From the NCBI GenBank assembly GCA_964019415.1, contig OZ025870.1, positions 3,804,908 through 3,868,907 of the forward strand: 64,000 bases of DNA, in the 5' to 3' direction. Of the stretch, positions 23,493-35,031 are shown in pieces. The stretch's first letter is position 1. Each line of letters opens with the position of its first letter. Source of the stretch: Ianthella basta. Its lineage: Eukaryota > Porifera > Demospongiae > Verongiida > Ianthellidae. A program made the position numbers and the translations under genes. The notes under the pieces are model-generated. The model saw only the letters and a list, made by a program, of their open reading frames with translations. It made no database searches and had not been told where the DNA came from.

Positions 23493-23734
23493 AGAACCTC
23501 CTTCTGGGTGACACCTAGGCCATTCACATTTAACCAGTGAAATAGCGAAATTCTCTCAGCTCTATAATGTCATATTCATGATGTGGGGGGTGTGGGGGGA
23601 GGGGTTGTTGTGTTCAACCCCCAACACCAGGATCTACCAGATGGAGGGAATGCAGTCGGTTGTGCGCCCACCCCACTCCCAATCTTAGGCTAGCTAGGTT
23701 TCTAGCCTGTCTAGTATAGTATCACAGAAATTCA

Positions 23735-23860
23735 TTCCGAACAAGATGGAGGTTCCAAACACAGCTAGTGCTGCCTTCAGCCTGTACTCGAAGGATCAGC
23801 TTCTCACTACATCATTTGTCACATTGACTCTGCAGTAACTGTGTACAAAAAGGAATCTGT
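23735..23860 (-). mobile_element. partial copy of the 10513 foldback element
   Basis: CCGAACAAGATGGAGGTTCC is followed by sequence that matches the 10513-10731 element in reverse orientation (TCGAAGGA(T/C)CAGCTTCTC, CATTGACTC, AAAAGGAA). The second terminus is missing. Confidence 0.6.
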
Positions 23861-24273
23861 TTATAGTGTACCCACACTATAAACTGTAAACTGTAGTGTG
23901 TGAAAACTACCATTAGCTAATCACACATAACAATCACATTAAATTCACATTGCCAACAGTTCAGAAGGCTTTTGTAAAGCTCCGAATAACTAGGTCAGCT
24001 ATCCATGTTTAGACTAGATACTAGCAAGAATTTCACTGTTGATCCGAAAGTTCGGTAACTACCACCTAGCTACTTTCGTTAGAAAGTGACCGAATCGATT
24101 ATCTGGTATATCGATGATCACTGATGAAGGTAGCTAACTGGTAGCTAGCAAACGTCTTAATAAGAGTGAAATTGGGTCATACAGTGTGTAACGAATTAAG
24201 TGAAACAGTTCATGATCAGAAGAGACAACGCGCTGTCTCGAGCTCTGCATTGGTCACTTTCATACATACTTAC

Positions 24274-24387
24274 TAATTGATCCGCAACCTGCCGATCAAT
24301 GCGATCAAGATCAGTAGTAACTGTAACATCACCCAAGTCTCTCTGTTTCTCTCCCAGGTCGGAAAGTTGGTCTTCCAAGGAATTCAT
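24274..24387 (-). CDS. gene B exon 1 with start codon
   Basis: Minus-strand exon of 38 codons: ATG at 24387, donor GTAAGT after 24274, phase 0. Encodes MNSLEDQLSDLGEKQRDLGD and then a segment ending DRIDRQVADQL. An in-frame TGA lies 12 bases upstream, which supports the ATG as the start. It aligns with the end of gene A exon 35649-35810 (LEEKQKGLG.., VIAEQIAKQV). No signal peptide. The gene begins only about 580 bases downstream of the gene A stop codon. Confidence 0.75.
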
Positions 24388-24965
24388 GTTCGTTCCTCAG
24401 CATTCGGAACATCAATTGCAAGGCCACGTACTACCATTAACGAGTATAGGCCAGAGAAAGCCTGGACAAAGGTATAATGGGGAACGCCCCCCAAAGTATA
24501 CTATTATATAGGCATAGTAATAATCCATAGAATAATTATGCCTTCCTTGCATGCTTGCGCAATCGTCTACGGTGACACTCGCGATCGAAATGTACAGCAC
24601 CGTGCCAAGAATAACTTTCAAAATGGCTGCCGCAGGGCAGCTATAATTATACATTTCAAAATCATCTTGCTTGTCAGAAAACTTAAACCTTAGACTTTGC
24701 ATTCCACGCATGCAGGTTATATATTACCAATTCAAGTGCAAAACAATGGTACAGCAAAACCTATATACAGCTAACCACAACAATATAGCTACACATTGTG
24801 AATGTGGCCAATAGCAATTATTAGCTAGCTAGCTAGCAATTCAAACAAGAAAGTTGGTAGTATTATACTAGATACTGTATCAAGTGAAAAACTGCAAGAA
24901 AGTATAATTATTGTAAGAAGGCATAACCAAAAATTACACACATACTGCAATGTAGCTGCAGCACT

Positions 24966-25870
24966 CTACCCTGTCTGAATAAGCCAGCCTTTTTCAGCCA
25001 TTCTTTCTGCTGGTGCAGCATCTCTCTCAAGGCCTTCAGCTATGATCCGTAACAGCTTACGCATAGGAGGTTTAGTATGCTCTATGTATGCCACATCGTA
25101 GCCAATGGCTCCAATCTTCACTAGGTCCAAAAACAAAGTGACTGCACTGATATAGTTAGGGTCATAATGTTCACTTTTCAAGAACGTTCGGACTTCATGT
25201 TCTGCCCTTTCAATATCTTCTGTACGCTGTGAACCAAAACCAAATGTATGCCATTTTGATGTTAACTTTGAAATTTCATCACAGCATTCTCTTAATTCTC
25301 TACCATTGATTCCTTTCTCACGCAAATGCCTATCCACATCTCTTACATTTGGAAATTGAGCAACAAGTTCTTGCCAGTGCTTGTCATACTCGTCAATTAG
25401 CTTCCAAAGGTGTTCACATCTAGGTCTGTCTTTGTGAATCCAATTATTAGTTCTTTCCAATGCTGCATTCTCCTTTATTCTTTTAGCAATGTATGCTGCT
25501 CCAGCTGCAACCCCTCCAGCCAATGCAGCTGCTGCTACTGGTGCTGCTGCCCCAGCTGTGAGTATGGTGGCAACAGCACCAGTGACAACTGTGGTGGCAA
25601 CAGCACCAACCAAAATTACCATCAGCATAGTGAATACCCGATCTAATTCCTCTGCAGACCTTATCATTTGTGCACTGCCACTCCTGCGCTCTGAACGCAT
25701 TTCTCTGGCAGTGTCGACTAGCTGGTCAATGTTGACACGAACATTTGTGAATGCTCGATCCCTTAGAACATCTTGTGTATCGTTCATCAATTGTAAACCT
25801 CTTCTTTTCAGATCGTCATAGCGCATCTTCTTTCTGCCTGCTTCCAGAACAAAAGATTGTTTTCGGAAGA
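24966..25870 (-). CDS. gene A last exon: glycine-zipper-like hydrophobic hairpin
   Basis: 905-nt minus-strand exon (about 301 codons), acceptor CACAATGTAG above 25870, stop at 24966. Enters in phase 1, matching exon 26464-26566. Parts in order: basic helical start; NIDQLVDTAREMRSERR; two consecutive hydrophobic segments around MLMVILVGAVATTVV and TAGAAAPVAAAALAGG, rich in small residues, closed by the basic YIAKRIKE; then a helical region with DPNYISAVTLFLDLVKIGA and KPPMRKLLRIIAEGLERDA; end GWLIQTG. The paralogous exon of gene B is 13783-14705. The small-residue hairpin between helical segments is like that of helical pore-forming or membrane-inserting proteins. This is an architectural resemblance only. 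Confidence 0.85.
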
Positions 25871-26463
25871 CTACATTGTGCAGAGGGAACACACAACAAA
25901 TATGGATAAACTTACAGCAAATGAGACATAATTCAACACATGCAAATAAACAGCTCTTAATAGGGTTTAGTTGTTCATTCTAAATTGTCTGAATAAGGCA
26001 TGACCATAAAATGTTAACACTATTATGCAAAGTTAGTGTTAGCAAGCAACACTATTATGCACACAATTGAGTGGGTCTACTGGTATGAATCCCGACATTC
26101 CAAGCCATGCTAAGATTATCCATAAGTTTAGCTAGAAACTGTGATGAGTGTACCAAAGTAACAGGAGCCAAGGAGTACATAAAATGGTGGACAATAACCC
26201 ACCATGTGTGATCGTTGGATCAGGCTACTATTATAATTAATTATCCAATTGGGTGCTTGAGGGTGGCGGTAATATAAGCCATGATAGGCTGCCAGTCACT
26301 GAGTTGCATAGATTATGGAGAAGCTGATGGTACATGCAGCTTGCCATCTATTATTCTTGTTTCATGCACTCATATATAGCTATCCTGCAGATACTCTGAA
26401 AGAACTTGAGAGCATTGCATCACTACTACTGCAAATACTTGCAAGGGTGTCTCTGAAGCTCAC

Positions 26464-26566
26464 CAGCACCATCTGTGGACCTTTCACTAGCGAAATCCTG
26501 CAGTGCATCTATCACTTCATCCATTTTCCTTATAAAAGGGAAGTTTTGCAGATCCCTTATCAAGGC
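26464..26566 (-). CDS. gene A exon 6
   Basis: 103-nt minus-strand exon between acceptor TCCCAACAG and donor GTGAGC, phase 0 in and 1 out. It encodes ALIRDLQNFPFIRKMDEVID, then ALQDFASERSTDGAG, matching gene B exon 17196-17325 but without the acidic insert. Found only by comparing the two paralogues. Its phases fit both neighbours exactly. Confidence 0.8.
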
Positions 26567-26910
26567 CTGTTGGGACGATCACCAAAATCACAATAAAATA
26601 CTTACTTAAAAGTACCATCATATCATCTCATGCGAATACAAGCATGCATCAACTGCAGAACATGTTATCCACTGTGTACTTACGCATGATTTCCATCATT
26701 CTTGGGCTATATGCACAGTTGTCTTATGCCCAGCCCAAGCAATTCTGTAATAATGATTGCTGCCTGTGAAAGGTGAGTCTGACACACAAAGCCACATTTC
26801 TTGGCTTTGCTGACTCTGCATTATACCAGGATCGATATCTTGGAGGACATTCAGATTCTTATAATTAGTATCTTATCACGTGACTTGCGAATCATGGAAC
26901 TATAAAGTAT

Positions 26911-27223
26911 ACAAATTCTTTTAGAATTAATATAGTGATTTAGGAATGGCCAGCAGAAACCTAAAGCATAGAAACAGGCAACAGTAACTGAACACCATGA
27001 TGAGCCACATTTCTGCGAAGTTCGATTTGCATTCCTGATTTCCTTGTAGCTACATGGGACTAGCTAGCTAGACATTTGGGTACATACAGCTACAAGGAAA
27101 TCAGGTATGCAGAGCAAACTTCACAGAAATGTGGTTGATTGTGGTGTTCAGTTAACGTTGCTTGTTTCTATCCCTTTTTCTGCTGACTATTCCTAAATCC
27201 CTCCAAATTCTAAAAGAATTTGT
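26911..27223. repeat. foldback repeat (two ~140-bp arms)
   Basis: Arm 26911-27054 is repeated inverted at 27088-27223: CAAATTCTTTTAGAATT at the outer ends, CTGATTTCCTTGTAGCT at the inner ends. Divergence is modest. A third, single-arm copy lies at 38295-38415. Probably a miniature transposon or two head-to-head copies. Confidence 0.8.
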
Positions 27224-27811
27224 AGGGGCTGCTGCAGGCAACCCCTATATTGCTTTCGCTTAGACATTTGTTTTATGGCTTTGTGTTACACTTCTGGTGG
27301 TATATATGTATGTAGGACTTTGAAACCAGCTTCCAAACATCGCTCCACGTGGAGCATAGACATCTTCTGCCTTCGAAAGTTGTAGAATAGGCAACCACAC
27401 CACCTCTGGTCTGAAGACGTACAGAAACTAGCAGTTCGGGACTTGCTTCACATGATACTTTCAATCATGGTCACCCCATTGAAGGACTTCAGTTCCCTGT
27501 CTCAGAGTAGTGAGAGGAGTAACATTGAACTTGGTGAGCCCCTCAGATTCTGTATACAAACGTTAACTTTGCTAACAGTCTACAGCATTTAAAGCTTAAG
27601 CACCACCATTACCCTTCAAAATTTCCTCCAGATGGTGCGTGTAGTGAGGTCAAACAAGCTGCCTTCTGCCATAACAGAACCCTAGGCGCTGCAATGACTG
27701 CGAGTGTGCTGTAAAGCACTTGCAGCTATCTGTGTGCCTTTCATCCATGCCCCTCTCCTCTCATCCACATCTTTTAGAGAGCATGTTTAGTTACATATGT
27801 ATGTGTTTCTG

Positions 27812-27822
27812 TGTATGTGTGT

Positions 27823-27904
<82 letters not shown>
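27812..27904. repeat. (GT)n microsatellite
   Basis: About 90 bases of GT repeat with a few TATG interruptions at the edges. Confidence 0.95.
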
Positions 27905-27907
<3 letters not shown>

Positions 27908-29562
27908 TATGTGTGTACGCATATACTTGATTGTGTTATAGCAACTCTGAGAAGGTGCAAACTGTGTATAAGGTATGTAAGTTGATGTACTGTGCCATTA
28001 TGCACATGCATGTCAAAATGTCTTTGATTCCATTCATGACTGCTTCAACTATTGTGTTCATACTTGCCTATGAAGTGTGTTCACAAGTGTGTTGATGAAT
28101 TACACAAAAATAGTTACAATTGGCACTAGAATTATATTGAAACACAGCAGCAACCTGAGGGAGCAAGTATTTTGAGTTGGCGGTGGCAGCCCACAAGTTT
28201 CTGTTAACTCGAAAACTTGTTAGTCACTATAGTCACTTTGTACAGTTTTGCATATCCAAATGACTACAGCTACTTCAGATTAATACTTGTGCTGACCAAT
28301 GCCCCTTCCTTATAATAGATGAAGATTGTGTAGAACATTAACGCATATATGCCACTTTAGATGAACAGGCTGCCGTGGTTATAACAACAGTATACCAGCA
28401 CAACAAAATGGCATCGTTTGGGTATCTTAATACACAGGCAAGAAAAACTTCCTACCCGCTCCAGTGCTGCATGCACTTATTGGATTGCCACTGGTGCTCA
28501 GATCCTACTCCTTCGTGCATGCAAGTAGTTTTAGAAAATGGGGTCAACAGGTGCCCTGTGTCATGTGCTATATAGGATCGAGTGATCAAAAACTCTGCGG
28601 GAAGGACAATAATATTAAGAATACGAATAATATGAAAAAGAACAAATGGGATACACGTAGTCTATGATGCTTTTTTCTTACATGTACTCCAAGTTGCCTT
28701 TGGATGTGCTGCCGACTTTAATACATCCAAAGAAGCCTATCCATGGTCATTAGTTGTTCTTTGTCACTGCCGTTTGGCTAGCATCGCTGACACGCACTAA
28801 TACATTAGATGTGAGACGCCATTTTTATCGGGCACATTCTTAAACAGACATCGCGAATGTGACATCTGAGTAGATCAGGATAGCCTAGGAATTACGTGCG
28901 CCATTCCAATTATCTATAGTCAGGCAAGTAATTATCTTGAGCATTCAGGACATTGGATAGGACAAGCATAAACCTGACCAAGCTGAAGCAGCTAGGGTTA
29001 CAGTTTGTTAGAGCCCGTTCACATGTATTCCCAACAAGATAGCATACCCATGCATTTCTCTGCCTCCCACAGTAAGCAGGTGCTGAAAGCAAAATATTGA
29101 GATGTGCTGAGTCAGGAAAATCACAAAAGGCAGCACTGTTTGCTAGAACCAACTTTCATGGGTGACAGCCATTATTGAGTGCGGAAGTGGGGCTGGGCAC
29201 AAGACTACATTAGTATGTAAATACACAGCAGCACTGAGATTTCAGACACGCTTAAGCATTTTTATGGGACTTATTGTAATAGTGCAGGAGAGTGACAAGG
29301 TGATAAGAAAATCACTAGATAGATATTTAGCTGACCTTTTCCTGAGACGGTAGATTATTTTTAGCCACATTTGCAAAGTAAGTTGCAATATATAAAAATG
29401 ATGTGTAAGCATCAACCCATTATATGCAGGATCTAAGTTCGCACCTGCACTAAGTCGATAAATTAGAATGACGGCGCAAAGAAAGATTTTGTGGCAACTC
29501 ATTTTGTCAGTTATCGACTGCTTCCATAGCTGAATGACGAAGATAAGAAGTGCGCTGTAGTG
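27905..29562. other. gene A intron, no feature recognised
   Basis: Intronic sequence (minus-strand gene A) left of the gypsy insertion. No exon supported by phase, no complete element. The site CTTTG at 29563-29567 is the gypsy target. Confidence 0.4.
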
Positions 29563-29567
29563 CTTTG

Positions 29568-29821
29568 TGTGATGTCTTCTCTATCACAGACAAACGATCG
29601 CGACTCGATCATGCAACGCACTGGGAACACCGTCAGCAATGATTCCAAATAACACTGCAACAACGTGCCAACACACTACGCATGCGCAATAAGTGATCAC
29701 CAGACATGCTACTAAGTATAACAGCAGACACAGCAGTCACTACCAAATATAACAGCAAATAATAATGTAACACTACCACAAATAGTAACAGACAAAACCA
29801 TAAATCAGTGTATACAGTACA
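29568..29821 (-). repeat. gypsy 3' LTR
   Basis: 254 bp, TGT..ACA ends; identical to 33871-34124 except CATGCGCAAT (here) versus CATGTGCAAT and CAGTGTATAC versus CAGTATATAC. Confidence 0.97.
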
Positions 29822-29834
29822 CTCCTCCCCTCTT
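29822..29834 (-). other. gypsy polypurine tract
   Basis: On the minus strand AAGAGGGGAGGAG directly abuts the 3' LTR, as required for plus-strand priming of reverse transcription. Confidence 0.85.
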
Positions 29835-29852
29835 AAAACAAAACCCAATGAA

Positions 29853-32800
29853 TCAAAAGGTAAATCTGTCCACGGGACGGTGAACCCGTGTTGAACGTCG
29901 TACTTGTGGAGGACGGCGTGTGTCCTCTGCCGAGGGCTGAGGCGGCAGCCCAGATGATGACACAGGATTCTCCTGTGAAGGTGACACCGACTCTACGGAA
30001 CTATCGGTACCAGCCACAACAGTTCCCTCTGGCAAGGATACCGGTGGCAACACGTCAATTGGCTCCGGTGTCGGAGTCTGCGTGGCTGATTGCAAGTCTG
30101 AGTCCTGCTCTTCCCAGGCTCGGATGTGATCCACATGCTTCCTGCCAACTACACCACTATCCAATTCTACCACGTACGAGACTGGTCCTCGACGTTCCAG
30201 AATAGTACCTGGAACCCAACGAAATGCGTCCCTCCCATCTCGCACCATCACCCTGGCACCGACTGCAAACTCTCTCAGTGTGCCTTTCCTGTCATGGTGG
30301 CTTTTCTGCTTGTCTTGGGAAACACAAACTCTCTCTCCCAGGTTAGGCCTCAACAAGTCAAACCGAGTTCGGATGGGATGACCCAGAAACAAAGACGCTG
30401 GTGATACCCCAGTTGTGGCATGCGGAGTACTGCGATAAGACATGAGAAAACTCTGCAACTGGTGCTGCAGTGGTCTGCCATCCCCCTCTCCGGCTTTCAT
30501 TGACTGCTTAAAAGTTTGTACCAGACGTTCAACTGCTCCGTTCGAGGAAGGATGATACGGTGCTGTCCGCACATGCTTCACCCCATTTGACTGCAAGAAG
30601 TCCATGAACTCTCCTGAAGTAAACTGTGGCCCATTGTCAGATACCACTTGCTGAGGCAATCCATAAGCTGCGAAGATGTGTCTCAGCACCGCAATGGTGT
30701 GATCGGCAGTGGTTGATGGCATTTCGTGGATTTCTGGCCACTTGGAGTGTGCATCAATGAGTAGAAAGAACATCCTACCCTTAAACGGCCCAGCAAAGTC
30801 AATGTGCACCCGTTGCCACGGATGCTCCGGCCAGACCCACGGGTGCAAAGGTGCACTACTGGGAGCACTCTTGACAGCCTGGCATGACTGGCAGGATTTC
30901 ACAATCCCCTCTACATCCTTGTCAAGACCTGGCCACCAGAAATAGCTCCTCGCCACAGACTTCATCCTGACCATTCCACCATGGTCACTGTGTAGCTCTT
31001 TCAAGACTGAGGCCCTCAGCTTCTGAGGAACAACCACTCGGTTGCCCCATAGCAGACATTGGCTTTCCACGGTGAGCTCCAGCCGACGTGACGAGAACGG
31101 TTGCAGTTCTGCTGGCACCCTAGCAGGCCACCCTTGCCGCAAGTACAGCAACACCTTACTCAAAAGGGGATCCTGCCGTGTGGCTGTAGCGACTGCGCCA
31201 GCTGTAACTGGAAGTGAGTTAATCTGTACGAGGTTGAAACAGGCTGCTACACTGGAGAACTCCTCTCCAGGTGGAACGGACACTGGCAGCCGTGACAGCC
31301 CATCAGCATTTGCATGATCCTGTGTACGACGAAAACGGATGTCATAACGATAGGCTGACAGCAGAATAGCCCATCTCTGCAAGCGAGCAGCAGATAGCGA
31401 AGGAATAGCCTGATCTGAGGCCAGGATGGTTGTCAGGGGTTTGTGATCCGTTATAAGGCAAAACTTCCGTCCATACAGGTATTGGTGAAACCGTTTGACA
31501 CCAAACACCAGGGCCAAAGCTTCCTTTTCGATTTGCGGATAGTTCTTCTCACTGGCTGTTAGCGTACGTGAGGCATAGGCAATGGGCCTCTCCGACCCAT
31601 CCGAATACTGCTGAGAGATTACGGCACCCACTCCGTATGGTGACGCATCAGCTGCAAGTGATGGAGGCAATGACGGGTCGTAATGGGCAAGGACCTGTGA
31701 CGAAGACAAAACTGCCTTGATGTCCCTGAACGCTGTTTCACACTCCACTGTCCACTTCCATGACTCACCCTTGTGGAGCAACTGAGTCAAAGGTTGTAAC
31801 CGGGTTGCCAGGTTTGAAATGAACCGTCCATAATAGTTCACCAACCCCAGGAAGGAACGCAACTCAGTGAGATTGGTGGGTGTAGGAGCATCTGCCATGG
31901 CCTGCTGTTTTCCTCTGGTTGTGTGCAGACCTTGTGCATCCACCACATGCCCCAAGTACTCTACCGACGGCTGAAGGAACGAGCACTTCTGACGCTTCAA
32001 CCTGAACCCATGGCTACGGAGGCGCTCCAGGACAGTTGCTAGAGTGGCTAAGTGCTCTGCCTCGGTCGACCCAGTCAGGATGATGTCATCCAAGTAACAC
32101 ATCACCCGAGGCAAACCATGGAGGACCGCGTCCATGGTGCGTTGAAATATGGCGGGAGCAGATGCCACGCCAAATGGCAAGCGGGTGTAACGATAAAGAC
32201 CAAGATGTGTATTGATCGTCACCAGCTCACTGGAAGCAGCATCTAACGGCAACTGCTGATACGCTTGCGACAAATCCAGCTTACTAAACGACTGGCCACC
32301 AGCCAATGAGGCGAAGATCTCTTCTGGTTTGGGAAGAGGGTGCTGGTCCACCTCCAGAGCAGGGTTAAGGGTTACCTTGTAGTCACCACACAGACGGAAA
32401 GAACCATCTTTCTTGGGGACAGGCACGATGGGAGTAGCCCACTTACTGAACTCTACCTTCTCCAAGACTCCACTGGATTCTAAACGTTCAATTTCTTTTC
32501 CAATCGCATCTTTGATGGCAAAAGGGACCGAACGTGGACGAAAAAACTTGGGCTGGCTATTCTCCTTCAACTTCAAATTGACCTGAACGGACTTCACCGT
32601 CCCGAGCTCCTCACGGAATACATCTTCGTATTTGTGCAGAAGCTCCTCCAGCGGAAGATTACCTCGCGTCTGGTATGCAAGGAGAGCCCAGTCCAGGCGA
32701 ATGTGAGCCAGCCAATCTCTCCCTAGCAAGGCTGGTCCCTCGCTCTTCACTATGACCAATGACAGATCCTTCTCCTGGTCTCTGTACACAACATGGACAG

Positions 32801-32948
32801 GCAAACTGCCCACCACTTCCACTCGCTGTGCAGTGTACGTGTGCAAGGCAATACCAGCCGGCTGGAGCTGTCCATCCAGAAACAGCTCCTGTTGCTGCTT
32901 CAGTGACATTATGGACACAGCCGCACCTGTGTCAACTTCCATTGACAC
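29853..32948 (-). CDS. pol: gypsy pol polyprotein (PR-RT-RNaseH-INT)
   Basis: About 1030 residues, uninterrupted. Order: aspartic protease with DTGA near residue 6; reverse transcriptase with LPFGVASAPAIFQR and catalytic YLDD at residue 285; RNase H with DASPYGVGAV and TDHKPL; integrase zinc region (HSDH..CQSCQ) and catalytic core with HIDFAGP, VSDNGPQF and an E in NGAVERL; then a GPY/F-like segment (RGPVSYVVELD). This is the canonical Ty3/gypsy order. No chromodomain seen. The frame is -1 relative to gag with about a 40-nt overlap, and the first codon listed is GTG, so pol is probably made as a Gag-Pol fusion by frameshifting. No classical slippery heptamer was recognised. Confidence 0.95.
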   Translation of the reverse strand: MSMEVDTGAAVSIMSLKQQQELFLDGQLQPAGIALHTYTAQRVEVVGSLPVHVVYRDQEKDLSLVIVKSEGPALLGRDWLAHIRLDWALLAYQTRGNLPLEELLHKYEDVFREELGTVKSVQVNLKLKENSQPKFFRPRSVPFAIKDAIGKEIERLESSGVLEKVEFSKWATPIVPVPKKDGSFRLCGDYKVTLNPALEVDQHPLPKPEEIFASLAGGQSFSKLDLSQAYQQLPLDAASSELVTINTHLGLYRYTRLPFGVASAPAIFQRTMDAVLHGLPRVMCYLDDIILTGSTEAEHLATLATVLERLRSHGFRLKRQKCSFLQPSVEYLGHVVDAQGLHTTRGKQQAMADAPTPTNLTELRSFLGLVNYYGRFISNLATRLQPLTQLLHKGESWKWTVECETAFRDIKAVLSSSQVLAHYDPSLPPSLAADASPYGVGAVISQQYSDGSERPIAYASRTLTASEKNYPQIEKEALALVFGVKRFHQYLYGRKFCLITDHKPLTTILASDQAIPSLSAARLQRWAILLSAYRYDIRFRRTQDHANADGLSRLPVSVPPGEEFSSVAACFNLVQINSLPVTAGAVATATRQDPLLSKVLLYLRQGWPARVPAELQPFSSRRLELTVESQCLLWGNRVVVPQKLRASVLKELHSDHGGMVRMKSVARSYFWWPGLDKDVEGIVKSCQSCQAVKSAPSSAPLHPWVWPEHPWQRVHIDFAGPFKGRMFFLLIDAHSKWPEIHEMPSTTADHTIAVLRHIFAAYGLPQQVVSDNGPQFTSGEFMDFLQSNGVKHVRTAPYHPSSNGAVERLVQTFKQSMKAGEGDGRPLQHQLQSFLMSYRSTPHATTGVSPASLFLGHPIRTRFDLLRPNLGERVCVSQDKQKSHHDRKGTLREFAVGARVMVRDGRDAFRWVPGTILERRGPVSYVVELDSGVVGRKHVDHIRAWEEQDSDLQSATQTPTPEPIDVLPPVSLPEGTVVAGTDSSVESVSPSQENPVSSSGLPPQPSAEDTRRPPQVRRSTRVHRPVDRFTF

Positions 32949-33850
32949 AGGGACACCTCTACCCCGACCTCTACTACAATTGGATCAGTCCGCCTGGATC
33001 CTAGGCACATAATAGGAAGGTCGGCTTCCTCTGACACCTCCACTGTAGCCAGTCGCTGTGTTCTAGAGCCCTGTGGCCTAGCACCCTTGTGCCCCCCTTT
33101 AGACTTGGCTGAACGGCAGACACGAGCCAAATGCCCCTTTTTCTTACACTGGTGGCAAATGGTATCAATAAAACGACATGTAGCAGCCAAGTGATCAGGG
33201 CTACCGCAGCGATAGCACTCCTTCCCATGACCCTGGGGTTTACTGCTGCTATGACACTGGGCTGGCCCTTTGTATGGGGTCCTGCTATGAGAAACCTGGT
33301 GAACAGCACTACTGGAGACAGCACCTCTCAACTCTCTAGCATTCTGCTCTGCTAACTCCAAGCTATGTGCTATGGTCAGTGCCTTACTCAGAGTCAACTC
33401 GGACTCAGCTAGCAGGCGCTTATGGTGCACCTCCTCCCTCAGGCCACAAACCAATCGATCCCTCAAAGCATCTTCCAGCCCTTCCCCAAACTCACACCTG
33501 GATGCCAACTTTCGCAACTCCGCTTCGAACTTGGCCACGGTCTTTCCCGGTTCCTGTCGTCGCTGATGGAACCAAAAACGTTCCGCCATAATGATCTTCT
33601 TGGGTTCATAGTGCTTCTTCAGCGTCTCCTTGAGCTGCGCCAGTGTCTTCACGGATGGTTTAACTGGTGACAACAAGTCCCTCAAGAGGGCATACGTCTG
33701 CCCACCAACGAGGGTAAGAAAAACTGGGACTTTGCGGTCGTCCGGTATCGCGTTAGCTGCCAGGAACAAGTCAATCCTCTCCAGATAAGCCGCGATCGAT
33801 TCGCGGTCGGCATCGAAGGTCTCCACTTGACCAATTGCTACAACTGCCAT
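32909..33850 (-). CDS. gag: gypsy gag with two zinc knuckles
   Basis: 313 residues from the ATG at 33850, which abuts the primer binding site. The N-terminal two thirds is a retrotransposon Gag-like helical region (RFWFHQRRQEPGKTVAKFEA is typical). Two CCHC knuckles follow: CYRCGSPDHLAATC and CHQCKKKGHLARVC, for RNA packaging. The stop lies 40 bases inside pol. Confidence 0.94.
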   Translation of the reverse strand: MAVVAIGQVETFDADRESIAAYLERIDLFLAANAIPDDRKVPVFLTLVGGQTYALLRDLLSPVKPSVKTLAQLKETLKKHYEPKKIIMAERFWFHQRRQEPGKTVAKFEAELRKLASRCEFGEGLEDALRDRLVCGLREEVHHKRLLAESELTLSKALTIAHSLELAEQNARELRGAVSSSAVHQVSHSRTPYKGPAQCHSSSKPQGHGKECYRCGSPDHLAATCRFIDTICHQCKKKGHLARVCRSAKSKGGHKGARPQGSRTQRLATVEVSEEADLPIMCLGSRRTDPIVVEVGVEVSLCQWKLTQVRLCP

Positions 33851-33868
33851 ATCCCACCTTCGTCGCCA
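33851..33868 (-). other. gypsy primer binding site
   Basis: Minus-strand TGGCGACGAAGGTGGGAT begins two bases after the 5' LTR. It starts with the TGG complementary to a tRNA CCA end. Which tRNA primes was not determined. Confidence 0.7.
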
Positions 33869-33870
33869 CT

Positions 33871-34124
33871 TGTGATGTCTTCTCTATCACAGACAAACGA
33901 TCGCGACTCGATCATGCAACGCACTGGGAACACCGTCAGCAATGATTCCAAATAACACTGCAACAACGTGCCAACACACTACGCATGTGCAATAAGTGAT
34001 CACCAGACATGCTACTAAGTATAACAGCAGACACAGCAGTCACTACCAAATATAACAGCAAATAATAATGTAACACTACCACAAATAGTAACAGACAAAA
34101 CCATAAATCAGTATATACAGTACA
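33871..34124 (-). repeat. gypsy 5' LTR
   Basis: 254 bp; see the 3' LTR. Transcription of the element should start within it and run leftwards. Confidence 0.97.
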
Positions 34125-34129
34125 CTTTG

Positions 34130-35031
34130 ACATCAGGGATCTTTTGCGGACCCTGCACACAGGTTAGGCTGAGCAGCAAGCAGGACCATGATGAAACGTA
34201 AGGTTCCTAAATTATAAGCCCTTTCTTGGAGCCAACTGGGCAGCCAAAGGAAAGAATTGCCTGACTAAATGACAAGACTGTGCAACAGTACTGTGCCTTC
34301 TGAAGTCTCTGCACAAGGATTTGGGTTCAAGCCACTGGAGAAAGACGATACACAAGTTTGCATGTCTTTCACAGATGTTTGGCACCTCAAGCACAGACAA
34401 GAGACCAGAAAAGTTTGCCAACAGAGGGCTCTGTCACTGCTTCAGGTGTTCTGAAAATGACGTTTCCATTGACGTCTTGTACTCTGAGAAATATATCTGT
34501 AAGTAACGCCGATTGCCATGACGCATAAAGTTGTCATCTGCGCTTATCCACATAATAACTCCTGACAACTTTATGCATCATCCGCGGCTAAAGGGTTAAG
34601 TTCCTTGCAAAATTGCAAAAGTCTCCGTCAGAACCATTTACTGTACACCTTAGAATGTAATAATGTCACAGTGTAAGATTAGCCAAAAACATTTCTTTGA
34701 TGCTGGGATACTGTCAAAAAGAGATCGCTCAAACAGGTATATACAAGAAAAGTTTTGCCTCTTTAATTTATATATAGCTAAATGCCTACCAAGTGGAGTC
34801 CAGTGGGATATTACATAGGTTTCTCACTTTACGTATGTGTTACCAAAGTTGGTGATGACATTAGTCTCCCTTGGTGCAAACAGCAATGTGGCTTGAATAT
34901 AGCTGCGCTATTTCCCACTATGCATGTATATGCTGATATCTTACTCCATGGAAATCTGGAACATATTAACTGGAATGTCCATTGGTGTGGCTCCCATGGA
35001 CATATATACATATACTGAAGACTGAACTCAC
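34130..35031. other. gene A intron right of the gypsy insertion
   Basis: No exon or complete element. A hairpin (GCATAAAGTTGTCA and its complement, about 34520-34585) is the only structure noticed. Confidence 0.4.

Larger units (their letters stand above)
29568..34124 (-). mobile_element. complete Ty3/gypsy LTR retrotransposon
   Basis: 4557 bp on the minus strand with two 254-bp LTRs (TGT..ACA), a primer site, gag, pol, a polypurine tract and a 5-bp target duplication CTTTG (29563-29567 and 34125-34129). The two LTRs differ at only two positions that I can find, and both ORFs are open, so insertion is recent. It sits in the large intron of gene A between exons 35032 and 26566, in the same orientation as the gene. 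Confidence 0.97.

Noticed and set aside
32909..32990. Slippery heptamer for gag-pol frameshifting in the canonical gypsy element
   Set aside because: The frame offset is -1, but no X-XXY-YYZ heptamer was seen in the overlap; only G-rich text.
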